A stretch of DNA of 64,000 bases from Sarcocystis neurona (GCA_000727475.1 KL647288.1:10426903-10490902); one strand, 5' to 3'; numbered from the stretch's first letter, positions 45,801 through 58,034 are shown. The notes: generated by a model from the letters alone, not told the origin. Numbers and translations are program-made.

Positions 45801-48800
45801 GGCGAGTACACCTCGAACAGCGTAAAACTGGAGTCGGTTACATGGACGGTAATCAGAAGCGTAACAACTCGGAAGCCGCGGAGGTGTACTCCGTAGATTG
45901 TTGTTGACTGTCGCTTGCCCGCAATTTGGTTGCCCTACAAGCTGCTAAGATATGTCGCGAATATTTTTCACGCAGTGGCTCAGGTATTTACATTGCTGAA
46001 TAATTTCTACATATTGTGGGACATGAGTAGAGCACTAATTGGTCGCAGCAGAAGAGAACCAAGCACCCAAATTTTTGGCACGTCTTCATAACGAGCGAGG
46101 ACTTTTTATAGGAAATCCGTCTGTCGTGATCTACAAAGTACCCAGTAGAGCGTTCTGAGCCAGTGAGACTGAGTCACCAAGATTAGCCTCAGGTCATGCT
46201 GACGTCGAAACTTAAAGGTTGCGTCTTCTTTACGCAAATAGAGCCTGCTGGCCGCTGTACTCGTAATAGATTCATCCACAGAAACGTGTCTGCGTGTGTG
46301 GAAAGTTCTGCACGTGTGTTTGTACGTACCTGGCGCATGCCCCTTCGGTGCCTGCAACAAAAAATGGCTACGTAGGCGCACCGCTTGCAGATTTACGTCT
46401 ACAAGCGTCTTTCTACTGCAAAGGTAAAGTACCTTCTCTTCATACCTCATGCATGCGGTGAAAACTGCGGTCGCTAATCTCCCTTCGTAGTCGTTCCAGA
46501 CAGGCACTGTATGATTCGTAAGCACTCTTGACTGCCCGCCTATTATCTTTGGCACCATCCCCCATTTGCAGCACAGGTGGATTCTGAAGCAGCACTGATG
46601 TTTAGTTCTGAAGATTTTCACACACGGAGCATAATGTCCATCGAGAACGGCAGTAGTGGGGGGTCCTGGAGCAAAAGCGGCCATCCAGACAGACTTTCTA
46701 GAGAAAACAACAAAGCACCTCGGTCGTATGCCCTAGTTTTGTACGGGAATGAGTGTACTGCTGCGCACTACTTCTGCCAAGGTGCGACACAAGGTAACCG
46801 TCGACGGTTGGAGGGTATACGCACGGCAGTTGCGAAGAGAGGAATCACAGAAAAAGTACGTGGATATACTCTTACCCAAGCACTGATTTACACACATCCT
46901 TCGGAGTGTGCCCAGCTAGGCTAGGCAGCGTGCACAGTGCGTCTACCTGCTGCATCGAGAGTCGGGGAGAGCCAGCGTAGACGCACGAAGCGCTACGGCA
47001 GATACAGGATAAGTGAGCTCTCCATTGGGAGTATGCAGCATCACGTGGGGTTCCGTCTTTCTGCAGGACTGCGACCAGGGAAGTGCTGAGCGTTGAAAAC
47101 GACGCCTCGGCAATCGCGTCCCCACTTTTTTAAGAAAGAGGAACGTACCTGAAATAGGGCGTCACGTGAACAACGATGTATGATTTGTCTACGTCTTGTA
47201 CTGCCAGTAAAGCTACAAGCAGCTTTGCGCCCCTCTACACGTGGTGAGGATGTAAACTACTTGGTAAAGCAGGCAATCAACTGTGTGAGCCTCCTCAGGA
47301 GTCAGCATGTTGCGTTTTGTCCACGTGAAATCCAGAGTGTCCCATCGCAACCTCGATTTCCTCTCCCTTCGCATTCATGCTACTGGAAAGTGCAACAGGA
47401 TTATTATCGAGTAGTCGTAACGCCACTGAGGCTCTTCTACAGTCTGCGTAACACTACCTCATAACCCACCGCATCATCTGTACACACGCTCGACTGCGGC
47501 AATTTATAATCGTGCGCTTGCTTCACGAGTGCCGAACTGATCCTAAGATCAGTTCAGCCTGCGAACGTCCAAATAAATACCAGTTGGCTAGGCTGCTCGG
47601 CAGATTCAGCTCTTTAGAAGCGTAATCTACGCTACCAAACACATTTTCAACTGGTGGAAGTGCACACAGACGTCTGTCCGCTATGACACGAGTTGTTTCC
47701 CTTCGAGGATGCGCGTCGCCGTCCTCCGCGCGTAAGGCAGCGCTCGCTAGTGTGTGAGTCGATGTCGCGTCACTCATCTACACCCACCGCCCTGTTACCG
47801 TTACTCCCGACGTCTGCTTCGCTGGCCGTAATATTCAGCCAGCAGACAACAGGGCGATCAAGAAAAACGCGTACAGGCCAGCTGTTCGAAGTCGTTGAGT
47901 AAACGAATTGAATCCCACTCAAGTTTGTGAAGAAGCGTACAGCTTTGTGAGCTGTCTACAAGAACTCAGTGAAAGTATGATATGTGCGAAAATGGACATA
48001 TGTGCAGGTACTTCGGAAAACGCAGTCAGACGGTATGCATACACGCATACCCAAAATTCCTCCCCATACGCGGGTGTGCGTTCACTAGCATCAAAGGGCC
48101 TCTGTCGCACTGCAGACATCACGAGGCTGAGTTATCAGTTCTACATTCGCGCGTTCTCACAAGCATGCACACGTAGGCACACCTCAAGAACCACTGCTTC
48201 CTCACTCGCTTACATGTGTGCGGGTCACAGGACATTCGTTGACAGTAAGTCGTGCGTGAACGAGAGAACGCGGACCAATCACTGTCGGTATGCCTCATCA
48301 GCCTGTAGTAGTAATGACTCCGTGATGACTCAACGAAAGTTGCACCTACACATCAACTGTCCGCTCTCACTGTGTCGACGTAGACATGTAAAAGCTAGTT
48401 TAGCTCTTGAGCGTCTCTGTTGCCACTGCCGGACGCTCTAAGTTACAATCTTCCTAGATGTTTAGACGATGTCGTGTTACTGTCTTCCCAGATGTCTAGA
48501 CGCCGTCCTCCACCAAATTATTGGACCCGTGTCGGATCCCGCAAACTGAAGAAAGTGGTATCTCGATGTTGGGTAAACACAGATGCGTCATCTCATGCAC
48601 ACGGCTGTATGTACATACACAAAGAATGCAGCAGCGTCACGTAGACCTCCGCTGCATCGGCACACGAATCTAGGTTTTTCTGCAACACGACTCCCCGCTA
48701 AGAACTGGTGCGCGCCCGTCAACTCACACATGGAGTCCGATGAGGGCATTCGTCAGAGGCGCTTACATCTGTACAATGAGCAGCAGCGAAATGCAGCCTG

Positions 48801-51119
48801 AACGGGGACTCAAGATTGAAACACGAAAAATGCAACATACGTAGGTACGTAAGAAGAAAACAAAGAAAATAACAGCTCTGCAACTCCCTGGTTGAGGGCC
48901 TTCGGCCTTGAAAAATCACCAGCCTCTTTAGCACATGGTTTTCACACACAAACACTAAACACAAATGGAGCTATACGCCCGCCACAAACTTCCACACTTG
49001 GTAATCATTTTTCACACTTGTGTAATCATTTCCCGTAGACGAAGAAACGGCCGCCACATGTACATCGCACAGGGGTACGAACATCCAACGCAGATGAGAA
49101 GACAGTAAAATCAAACACAAAGTTGTATTACCAGGGCGTGGAGGCGCGTCGAAAAAGGAACAGAATCGCGTGCCCTGCTTCAACTGCACATGCCTAAAGA
49201 CTAATTGACGTTGTTTTAACTTCGAATCTTGCCACCAAGCAAGAATAAATGCGCTGTCTCTTCCCTGATGACATACAGGAAATGCTCGACTACCACCGCT
49301 AACACGACCGTCGACATCCACTTTTTTAACACTAAATTGCCATCAACAAAGCAAGCATGCGATGAAAATGTAGTCGATTCTACTTTGCGAAGTACAACGA
49401 CTACATGGTGACGAAGGATTTGAAGAGGACTGTCGACTGTGTTCGCCAAGTAATTCGACTACATGACGGGAAATCTAGAAAACACACGAGAAACTGCTTC
49501 GCCAAGCACTTCGACTACATGATGAAGCATTGAAAAAACCTAGGCAGCTTCGGTTGGCGAAGTAATTCAACTCGACATGACAAAGCATTTGAAAAACATG
49601 TCCTGATGATGCACACGTTTACACTCCCTGCGCTCCCCGTCTTTCGGAAGAGAGTGTCTACATTCCACGTTTCGGCATCTAGAATCTTCCGCTCTCTTCT
49701 CTCAGCTAATCTGTTCTCTGCGACGAGACGAGACGTCCAGACTACATACCCAGAAACTCTTACGCCTTCCTGCACACACTTTTGCCTACCAACAGCTCCT
49801 CTTGAACCTTGTACCCGGAACCACCAGAACGTTGCATCTTTCCATCACTCCTCAGTGCGTCATACGGCGCCCGCTGCCGGCAGCCACACATACTGCCTGC
49901 AGCCAGACACTTTGCCTACTACACCTGCACATCTTGCGTCAACTTCTGAAGTGCTTCCACAAAATATGAACACACGCAACCACACACACAGTGCCTCCCG
50001 GTAGACTGACAGCCAAGAGCTACCACGACTTCTGGCAGCTATTTGCACTGCCTGCAGCAGAATACGCTGCGTATAATTATTCATAGTGTCAAGTGCTACC
50101 GAGGCGCAGAGTACAGACAAGCACCATGCAGCTTGCAGCCGTACAGACTGTTACTGTTGTAGCAGCTGTCTGCAGCAACGCGGAGGACGTATACCTGCAG
50201 TGGCATGGCATGCCGCTAACTTCCAAACACACCGCGTGGCAGTTCCGGAGGTCCGACTCCGTCATCCCCCACGCATGATCCTACGATCGCAGGCATGAAA
50301 CAGTCATCCTCCCCTACCCATTTCGCGCGTTGGAGAGGAGCGTTGAACGGTTATCTCCGCATAAAACCTGCAACTTCACATTATTGCTCATATCCCGAAG
50401 CGCCGCCTTCCGCGGACTCGTCTTCGTAACCCAGCAGAGGAACAAACAACAGCAGCTCCGCAGGGCATCTTAGCAGGACGTGAAAGGACACAGACTTGAG
50501 AAGCGCACAAGCAACTCTCACCCCCAGCCACGAAGCTCTCATAGAAAAGGGAGACAGCCAATGCTAAAGCCGCGTTCAGCGGGGCTTCTGCAAAAGCAGA
50601 TGCCACTCCATCAGCGTTCAAACCACCTCCCGTTCCCACGTAGGAACTTCATCCGGAAAAACACCGTAGACCCACATGTGTGTGAGTGAGCGCACATGTG
50701 AGAGACCCTGCCCAAACACACGAGAGTAATTCATTTTACTGCATATGCAGGCGCGTGTACGGCGAGTCACTAGCAGCAGACACCTCTGTTTCTACCTGTC
50801 TGTCCCTGTCCATCTACCACACAGCAGACCACTGTTGTATTGTCCATACCTAGACACCCGCGCGTGTACTTCCTTCTCCTCACTTCTCGCCAACGTTCAG
50901 ATGACAGAGACACCAAGAGTCAGCCAGCTGCCCTGATTCAGTCCACTGGGACTGCATGTTCACACGTACACGGCCATGGTAAAAAAGAGACGAGCGGGAC
51001 ATATACCCGTCAGCAGACTGCACGCACTTTTCGCCTACAAAACCACTCTTTACATGTGCCCTCCGCGCCTGTGAGTACCGCACGAATATATCGATGTCCC
51101 GTCTCCTCCTGTCTCTTTA
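42900..51119. other. Repeat-poor segment without a convincing gene
   Basis: About 8 kb almost free of CAG arrays. The longest frames (42,938-43,492 plus; 46,106-46,684 minus; 44,686-45,186 minus; 47,908-48,441 plus; 160-190 codons) have no recognisable motif and are about as many as chance would give. No reverse transcriptase, integrase or tRNA signature seen. A degenerate minisatellite lies at 49,384-49,607. Confidence 0.55.
49384..49607. repeat. Degenerate ~57-bp minisatellite, four copies
   Basis: Copies start at 49,384, 49,442, 49,498 and 49,554 (spacings 58, 56, 56). Each has the form ttcgccaagtaattcgacta, then catga, a short AAG/GAA-rich part and a variable tail. Divergence is marked, so the array is old. 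No coding sense. Confidence 0.75.
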
Positions 51120-54100
51120 TCATCCGCCTGTAATTGAGCGAGAACAATACTTCCCTTCCGCACGCAGGCTCAGGCGCGCTTCGCAGTCCGCGGGTGCGGC
51201 GTCTTCAGCAGCAAAAGTACGCTGGGTTCCCTCGTCTGCCAGCCCAGTCGCGGAAAGCGTCTCTGCAGCAACATTAAGCTTCAGCAGCTGATGCAGCTGC
51301 ACTTTAACTTCATCAAGCTGACCCTGAAGATCATTCACTCGCTGCTGCAGGCGCTCAGCTAGCTGCGCGTCAAGATACGCTTTTGTTCTGGCTTTCCTTC
51401 TGTACTGATCTTCTCCCACTCCTGCGCCGCCCCTGTGTCCTGAGGGTGTCTCGCCGCAGACCACGGTCTCTCGCCACTCACTGCTCATGTTACTCACACG
51501 GTAGTAGCTGTTGCTGCTGCCACCGCTGTGTGGACTTTTATCAATGCTGCCGCTGCTGTTTCCACCCTCCGGCCGAAACGGGCGTCCCCAGTCTCTCTCT
51601 GTGAACTGATTCTTTCTGCGCCCACTCCTGGCTGTTAGGCACGTCTTGTGCTCGGCCATGGGTGCGGCTGATACAGGTGCCTCCTGCGCTGCACCTGTAT
51701 CAGCTGCCAGTGCAGCAGCAGCACCACGTGCCGCGTTCGCGGCCCTGTTGCCTGCTTCAACGGAGAAACTGCAACACAGCTCTCCCTCTGCTGCACCACC
51801 TTTCTGTCCGCTCTCGTTGCTTGCTGCCCTCGGCGGAGCTGACACGGTCCCTCGCAGGCCGTTATTCAAATGCATGTAAATTTCAGATAAGGCATCACGC
51901 ATGCATCTCCTCGTCTCCGCCAGTTCCTCAGCTTCCTTCCGTTCCCTCTCCTGCTCATTCTGCGCGGTTGCTGCTGCTTCGTCAGGCGTCTCCCGCTCCA
52001 GCGAGTGCGACGCCAGACCTTCCGTTCGCTGCTCGAGTTTCAGTCCTTCCTCAGACACACCTCTCGCCATCCACAACAGATCTCCTACTGCTGCCGCCAA
52101 AGGAGTTGCTTCTGCTGCTGAACGGGCTGTTGCGACTGTTGCTGTTGATGCTGCTCCGAGCCGTCCCATCCTTACGCTAGTCAGTCTTGAGCTCCCTAGG
52201 ACGGCGGCAGCGTCTTCAGCAGCGAAAGCAACATCAGCGGCTTCTGCCCTTGGTGGCGTCCCTCTGCAGACGCCTGCTGTATCGTCTCCCTCTTCTCCTG
52301 CCTGAATTTCTTTCAGCCTCACCTGTATCTGGTCCATCAGCGAGCGCTGCCTGTCCTTCTCTGCTCGCTGCTTCTCCCGCTGGCTGCGCTGTCTCCCCTT
52401 GCTGACTCGGGCAGGCGCTGCACCGCCGCTATTGCTGGTGCTTCCGTCGTATGTGTGCTCCTGCCGATCCACGGCCAGACCCCCATCCCCCTTCCTCTCC
52501 TTACAAGTTTCCGCGGCAGCAGCACCTCCACCACTCTCACTGCTGTACAGCTCGCCGTTTTCGCACGGCGCACGCCCGCTGGTCACACAAGAGGAAGCTG
52601 ACGACGCGGCAAACTGCTGCTGCAAAAAAAGGGCTAGCTCTTCCGTCTCTGACGGGCTGAAGCCTGCAACAACCGAGCTGCATCTGTCGCGGTAGCTATC
52701 ACGCTTCCTGTCCTCTCCGCGTTGTCTGAGGGCTGCACACAGTCGCATCACGTCTCCCGCGTCCCGGCTGCAAATCTCTCCTTCACCAGCGCTGCTCTCA
52801 AGTAAGTTCACGTCTACGCGTTGCTGCCTCTGCTGCCGCTGCTGCTGCAGCTCCTGCTGCTGAGTCGCAAACGCCGACAGCCCTCCTTCTGCCTCCGTCC
52901 AGTTGTTCTTCAGCAGGTGACTGCAAGACGTTGCCGCTGCTGCAATTTGCGCCTCCCGGAGCTCCGCTTCGCGTAAGTTCTGCTGTATCTCCAGTCCAGC
53001 TGCTGCACCACCTTTCAACGGCTCCCCCTCCGCTGCGTCTTTCGCTGCTGCTGCTGCTGCCTCTACATCGGCTGCTGGTGCCGCTGCTGATTCTGCTGCT
53101 CCTGACTCCGCAGCAGCAGCTGCTTCGGCGAGACCCAGCACTCGCAAACACGCGGAAGAGCTCGCTGTCTGCAAATTGTAGCGGCGGCCAGCAACATCCG
53201 TAGCACATGCAACAGCCTCGCGCAGCGCTTCTGCGCAGACCTTTGAAAGTAACTCCCCTACGTTGCCGCATGACGGCAACTGTTCTTGTCGCACCTTCTT
53301 CTTGTTCCGGCGAGCTGCCCCGCGAGACGGCCATCCTGACGCCGCAGACTCTGCTGCTGCTGCTGCTGCTAATGCGGCCGCTGTTGCTTCTTGAGCCAAC
53401 TCCATGCCGCCTTCTGTCTCAAAAAGGCCACATGTTCTCCTCCTCTCTGCTGCCGCTGCTGCTGCTGCCGCCAGTGCCGCTGCTGCTGCTGCTGCCTCTT
53501 CCTGACTTGAGCGAATTCCATGTTCGGCCTCTGCAAGCAAGCCCCTTCCTCCTTCGCCGTCTTCCTCTCGTGTGCTTGCTTCTTCCGCGAACAGCTCTTC
53601 TCTGTGGACTTGCTGCTGCTGCAGCAGGCGGAGGGCAGATTCTTTCAAATCCTCGGGCACCTCCTGCTCGGCGGTCTCTCCCTCGTCTTCCTGCAGTAGT
53701 AGCAACGGGTGGTCCCCCCCCACTTCCTCTTCCTCCTCTTCTGTCGGTTCCGTTCCTGCTGCTGCCAGCGTCGCAGGGTACATTTCCCCCGTGCTGCCAG
53801 CCCCTTCCCCACCTTCTCCCTCTTCCTCCGCAGCTGCTGTCGCCGCCTCCGCTGCTGCATCGCGTCGTCCTTGTGCTGCTTTGCCGCCGGCAGCAGCAAC
53901 AGTGGCATGTCTCGCTTCTCCGGCCCTGGATCGACAGCGCGTCCGACTACTGCGCCCCTGCGGACTGCCGCTCCGGTGCATGCTACTGCTTCCGCTCATG
54001 CTGTGCACCAACGGACTTTCCTTGACAGGTGCTCCTCCACGAGGTCGTTGTTGACCACTTGTCCGTTCTCCCCGCTCCGTCTGCGCACTGCTGCAGGTAT

Positions 54101-57100
54101 AGGGCACAGCAGCAGCAGCAGCCGCGGCATTATCAGCGAGCAAAGCTAGCGCACTTTTCAACGCTTTGTCTGCACATACGTCACTCAACGATGCCCCCGC
54201 CTGCACCAGCGATGGCAACTGACTCAACGTCGCTTCCACGCATGCAGTCGTATCGCTCAGCAGTGTTGGTACAGCATCGCCATCTCCTTCCCCTCCTCCT
54301 CTTCCCCCTACGTCGCGTCCTGCTGCCAGGCCTGCTGCTTCAGCTGCTCCTCCTCCGCCGGCGCACGCACCAGACATCTGCTGTTGTTGCTGCTGTCCAG
54401 TCGCAGCCCCCCCGTGAACACCACCACCACCTCCTCCTCCGCCTCCGCGGTGTTGTCGCCGCGTTGCGTGCTCATGCGCAATAATGCATGCAACGTCAAA
54501 TAGATCCATCTGCTGCGCGACCGCCCACAGCTGCTCCACGCCCATGCGAGGCAGGCTCGTAACGTCAAACCCTTTCTCGTGTAGTTTCGCTCTCCAGTGC
54601 TCACGGTTGCGATGATACTTCAGTCGCACCTGCCGCAGCAGTTTCTGTCTACCTATCTTTCCCAACGGCAGGGAGAACCCCTCTGTCCACGACAGCGATT
54701 TATAGGCATGCAGCGGGGGCACACAGCTGCTGTCGTCCATCTTCTCCCACGACGCGCTGCTAGACTCGTTTCCACCGACGAAACAGCCCCCTGCCTCCTG
54801 CGGCAACCCCTCCTCCTCCTCTTCATCTTGCTGCTGCTGCTCTTCGGGCTGCTGCAACGTTACGCGCTCCTGCTGCTCCTGCTCCTGCTGCGGTTGGTGT
54901 TCCTTTTTCTCCCGCTCGTGATGCTGCTGTTGCTGCTGTGCCTCATGACGCTCCTGCTCCGGCTGCACAGGCGCCGCCTCGTCCTCCCTCTCACGGAGCC
55001 TCTCCGTCTGGCTTTCTGCTGGTGCTGTCTTCTCCGCTCCAAAACGCGAATCCTCGCTAAGCATCTTGCTCTCTTCCTCTGGTATTCTCTTTCTGGCAGC
55101 CTCAGAGACTTCGTCGCCGGCTGCGGCTGTCGCTGTAAGCTGCCCCGCGTCCCCCCCCTCAACACCAAACGCCACGGCTACCTCTCTACAAGTGTAATCA
55201 CCTGCAGCCACCTGTCCCCGCTGCTTCTCGTCGTTTTGCTTCTCCGGCAACTCCTGTAGCAACGCCTGCTCCTGTTGCACAGACTCCACACTTAGCGCAG
55301 TCGACAACACCAGCAGCTCTCCGCTGCTGTTTCTGCTGTTGCAGCTCATCGTGCTGCACTCTTGCTCGCTCCGCTCTGCGCATCCCCGCGCATTTCCTGC
55401 CAATCCCTCTGCTGCATCTCCCCCGCTAAAGTACGTTGTAGCAGCTAAGTAGCCTATCTGCTCCGATAGAGACGTCTCACAGGCCTCGCTCTGTTCAGGA
55501 GCTTCTCTGGATGCCTCCTTTGTCTCCGCCACAGTACACGTACGTTTTCCTTCCCCAAGTCCTTCCTCGTGCGCATGCTTCCTCTTTGCCACTGCTGCTT
55601 GACCATTCTCCCCTTCGTTTTCCACCACCTCTCTTGCTGTGGCAGCCACTGCTGCAGTCGAATCCGTGGCAACATTCTCCTCGTGAAGAGACCCAACACT
55701 GGGGCGTCTCCACGACGCTGCTGCATCCCCATCGCCGTTTCGCTCTCCACCTCCGTTGGCGGCTGTATTTTCGGTTGCTGCTTCGTTCTCCTGCCGCAGC
55801 AGATCGCCAGTCACACACAGTTCCGCGGCAGCCTTTAGTAGTGCTTCCTGGCTCTCCGCGTGCATTTCACCTGGAGCAGCAGCAGCGCTGCACGCGTCCA
55901 TCCGAACATCTATTCCGCTGGCAACGGGTGCTGCGGCACCGCCAGCAGCAGCACACCTTTTCTCCTTCTTGCGCGCAGTATGACTCTTCTCTCCGTTTGC
56001 TGCTCCCGTGTGCACCGCTCCTCGTGCTGTTGCTGTCTTCTCTCCGCTGCTGCTGTCTTTCTCCTTCTGCGCCTGCCGTTCCTCACAGGAGGTTCCCGCT
56101 GCAGCAGCGGCACGCTTCAAGTCGGCTGTCCCAGCTGCTGCTGCTGCGGGGGAGACAGGAGCTGCAGCTGCGGCAACCAAAGCAACGCTGTCTCCCCGAG
56201 ATCCCCCAGCAGCAGAGTCCCGCAGTCGCTTCTTCCGCGCCGTCCGCTCGGCACGAGTATCACTAGTACCACAGGCTTCCTGGCGGCTCTCGACAGCAGT
56301 AGCCGCTGCAACAAGAGGAGGAGGATCCGAGTGAGCATTGGTGCATGTGGCCACATCCCCAGCAATGGTGTCGCTGCACCCAAGCGCAGCAGCAGAAGCA
56401 GCAGAAAAACCCCCACCTGCGCCGGCGACTGAGGTGGGACTTCGTACAACAGCAGCGGTGGCAGCCGGCTCCACACCGACGGCAGCAGCAGCTGCGGCAG
56501 CGGCCAACGCCTCTGGATTCGAGACAGTGGCAGCAGTGCGCTTGAGGTCAATATGTTCTCCCGGAAGGAGAGCAGCACGGTCCTCCTTCACGTCAGCCTC
56601 TTCACTAGACGACGGAAGCGCTTCGCCGGGAATATCCTGCCCGCGACAAACGCCCCCCCTTTGTCGCGACGGTCTCGCTGCTGCTGCTTTCTCTGGCTGT
56701 TGAGAACTTCTGTTCTCAGCCTGTTCTGCCGCGTAAGAGACCAGATGCGACGGCGAAACCGCCGATGCGTTTCGATCAGTCGCTGCTCCTTCATGCCCGC
56801 CTGCTGCTGCTGCGAGCAAAGCGTAAGCTGCTGCTTCTGACATCTCTTCCGCTGCAACGCAAGAGCCGTTCGCAGTTATCGCAGACGTGTCCGCCAGCAC
56901 CTTCGCCAACATCTGGGCGGCCGCTGCTGCTGCCATCGTCGCGCGTGCTTCTGATGCACTTGTGTTCGCGGCGGCGTCCGCTGCTGCTACTCCGGCTGCG
57001 CCTGCAGCTGCCTCTGCTGCTGGAGACTCCGTCCCCTCGGCGTCTCCAAAAGGCAGCTCGTGCCCATGCACTGCGGTCTTGGAAAGCAGCTGTTGCTGCT

Positions 57101-58034
57101 GCACCTCCGCTGCAACGACATCGCCCGCCGCTGCTGCTGTAACGGCAGCTGCAGCCGCTGCTAGTGCGTCACTGTCCACCTCGGATAAGGCGCCAGCAGC
57201 AGAGCACAGCTCTGCGATCGCCTCTGAAGGTGAGGGCCGCCGGTCTTCGTCCTTCAGGAGATACTGCGCTGCTGCTGCTGCTTCTGAAGCGGGGGAGCGC
57301 GTTCGGGCTACACACCGAGAAACGAAGCTCCCGTTCGAAGCGGCTGCGCGCGACGGCAACGAGACCGGGGGAGGCGGAGACGAGACCGACGGAGACGCGG
57401 AAGAGGACGGGGAAGAGAACGGAGAGCACTGAGAAGAATCTAGGGAAGGAGCAACAGGAAAGGAGTGGCCTGCTGCTGCAGATGAGGAAGAGAGATGGGC
57501 CAGAGCTCTCCTGGTGGACGCAGCTGCGTCAGGCAGTGAGGACGCTTGGGTTGACACACTACGCAGTGACATAGAGGAAGAAGAAGCGTACGCGTCTGTG
57601 CCGCTGCTAATGCTGTGTTCCCGCAAAGCCTTCCTCAGTAACTCCAAACGCTGCTGCTGCTGTTGCTGATTGCCTCCCGCTGCTCGCAGCAGCAGGCCTG
57701 TCGGGTCGTTTGCCGCCACAGCAGCTGCTGCTGCAGCTTTCGACGCAGCCTGCAGCAGCAGGAGGTCGGTCGGGCTGCACCCAGAGAGTGCCTCCTCGGA
57801 AGAGGACGTTCCGGCCCGCTCCTGCAGCATCTCGGGCGTGCGCTCCGACGAAGACGAAGCGTCCGCTGCTGCTGAAGGAGAAGACATACCTTCTAAAGCA
57901 GCAAGAGAAGCCGCAGCACACAAGCGAGGAAGAGAGCGGAACTCAGAACTACAAGTACTATCGCGGTCCCCGGTGCCCAGCGCGTAGCTCGCGGGAATCG
58001 GACACGACAGCAACGCTGCAGTTAGTTGCTCCAT
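51120..58034 (-). CDS. Large Ala/Ser/Glu/Gln-rich protein of unknown function
   Basis: Single exon of 2,304 residues. The start is the ATG at 58,034 (context gcagccATGG); the frame is open to a TAG 16 codons further upstream but without another ATG. Most of the protein is Ala, Ser, Glu and Gln runs. One ordinary island of about 80 residues (54,465-54,715) reads AYKSLSWTEGFSLPLGKIGR, then RLKYHRNREHWRAKLHEKGF and SLPRMGVEQLWAVAQQMDLF. Its Trp and following helix recall, weakly, the strand-strand-helix of apicomplexan AP2 DNA-binding domains; I do not assign it. Smaller ordinary patches lie near 53,170-53,310 and 51,850-51,950. The C-terminus has a coiled coil (AYLDAQLAERLQQRVNDLQG onward, ~51,255-51,400). 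Basic patches suggest a nuclear site, which is inference. Confidence 0.82.
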   Translation of the reverse strand: MEQLTAALLSCPIPASYALGTGDRDSTCSSEFRSLPRLCAAASLAALEGMSSPSAAADASSSSERTPEMLQERAGTSSSEEALSGCSPTDLLLLQAASKAAAAAAVAANDPTGLLLRAAGGNQQQQQQRLELLRKALREHSISSGTDAYASSSSMSLRSVSTQASSLPDAAASTRRALAHLSSSSAAAGHSFPVAPSLDSSQCSPFSSPSSSASPSVSSPPPPVSLPSRAAASNGSFVSRCVARTRSPASEAAAAAQYLLKDEDRRPSPSEAIAELCSAAGALSEVDSDALAAAAAAVTAAAAGDVVAAEVQQQQLLSKTAVHGHELPFGDAEGTESPAAEAAAGAAGVAAADAAANTSASEARATMAAAAAAQMLAKVLADTSAITANGSCVAAEEMSEAAAYALLAAAAGGHEGAATDRNASAVSPSHLVSYAAEQAENRSSQQPEKAAAARPSRQRGGVCRGQDIPGEALPSSSEEADVKEDRAALLPGEHIDLKRTAATVSNPEALAAAAAAAAVGVEPAATAAVVRSPTSVAGAGGGFSAASAAALGCSDTIAGDVATCTNAHSDPPPLVAAATAVESRQEACGTSDTRAERTARKKRLRDSAAGGSRGDSVALVAAAAAPVSPAAAAAGTADLKRAAAAAGTSCEERQAQKEKDSSSGEKTATARGAVHTGAANGEKSHTARKKEKRCAAAGGAAAPVASGIDVRMDACSAAAAPGEMHAESQEALLKAAAELCVTGDLLRQENEAATENTAANGGGERNGDGDAAASWRRPSVGSLHEENVATDSTAAVAATAREVVENEGENGQAAVAKRKHAHEEGLGEGKRTCTVAETKEASREAPEQSEACETSLSEQIGYLAATTYFSGGDAAEGLAGNARGCAERSEQECSTMSCNSRNSSGELLVLSTALSVESVQQEQALLQELPEKQNDEKQRGQVAAGDYTCREVAVAFGVEGGDAGQLTATAAAGDEVSEAARKRIPEEESKMLSEDSRFGAEKTAPAESQTERLREREDEAAPVQPEQERHEAQQQQQHHEREKKEHQPQQEQEQQERVTLQQPEEQQQQDEEEEEGLPQEAGGCFVGGNESSSASWEKMDDSSCVPPLHAYKSLSWTEGFSLPLGKIGRQKLLRQVRLKYHRNREHWRAKLHEKGFDVTSLPRMGVEQLWAVAQQMDLFDVACIIAHEHATRRQHRGGGGGGGGGVHGGAATGQQQQQQMSGACAGGGGAAEAAGLAAGRDVGGRGGGEGDGDAVPTLLSDTTACVEATLSQLPSLVQAGASLSDVCADKALKSALALLADNAAAAAAAVPYTCSSAQTERGERTSGQQRPRGGAPVKESPLVHSMSGSSSMHRSGSPQGRSSRTRCRSRAGEARHATVAAAGGKAAQGRRDAAAEAATAAAEEEGEGGEGAGSTGEMYPATLAAAGTEPTEEEEEEVGGDHPLLLLQEDEGETAEQEVPEDLKESALRLLQQQQVHREELFAEEASTREEDGEGGRGLLAEAEHGIRSSQEEAAAAAAALAAAAAAAAERRRTCGLFETEGGMELAQEATAAALAAAAAAESAASGWPSRGAARRNKKKVRQEQLPSCGNVGELLSKVCAEALREAVACATDVAGRRYNLQTASSSACLRVLGLAEAAAAAESGAAESAAAPAADVEAAAAAAKDAAEGEPLKGGAAAGLEIQQNLREAELREAQIAAAATSCSHLLKNNWTEAEGGLSAFATQQQELQQQRQQRQQRVDVNLLESSAGEGEICSRDAGDVMRLCAALRQRGEDRKRDSYRDRCSSVVAGFSPSETEELALFLQQQFAASSASSCVTSGRAPCENGELYSSESGGGAAAAETCKERKGDGGLAVDRQEHTYDGSTSNSGGAAPARVSKGRQRSQREKQRAEKDRQRSLMDQIQVRLKEIQAGEEGDDTAGVCRGTPPRAEAADVAFAAEDAAAVLGSSRLTSVRMGRLGAASTATVATARSAAEATPLAAAVGDLLWMARGVSEEGLKLEQRTEGLASHSLERETPDEAAATAQNEQERERKEAEELAETRRCMRDALSEIYMHLNNGLRGTVSAPPRAASNESGQKGGAAEGELCCSFSVEAGNRAANAARGAAAALAADTGAAQEAPVSAAPMAEHKTCLTARSGRRKNQFTERDWGRPFRPEGGNSSGSIDKSPHSGGSSNSYYRVSNMSSEWRETVVCGETPSGHRGGAGVGEDQYRRKARTKAYLDAQLAERLQQRVNDLQGQLDEVKVQLHQLLKLNVAAETLSATGLADEGTQRTFAAEDAAPADCEARLSLRAEGKYCSRSITGG

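Noticed and set aside
54465..54715. AP2 DNA-binding domain assignment
   Set aside because: Only a general resemblance (Trp, then helix); the usual Gly and aromatic pattern is not clear, so it is left as a hypothesis.
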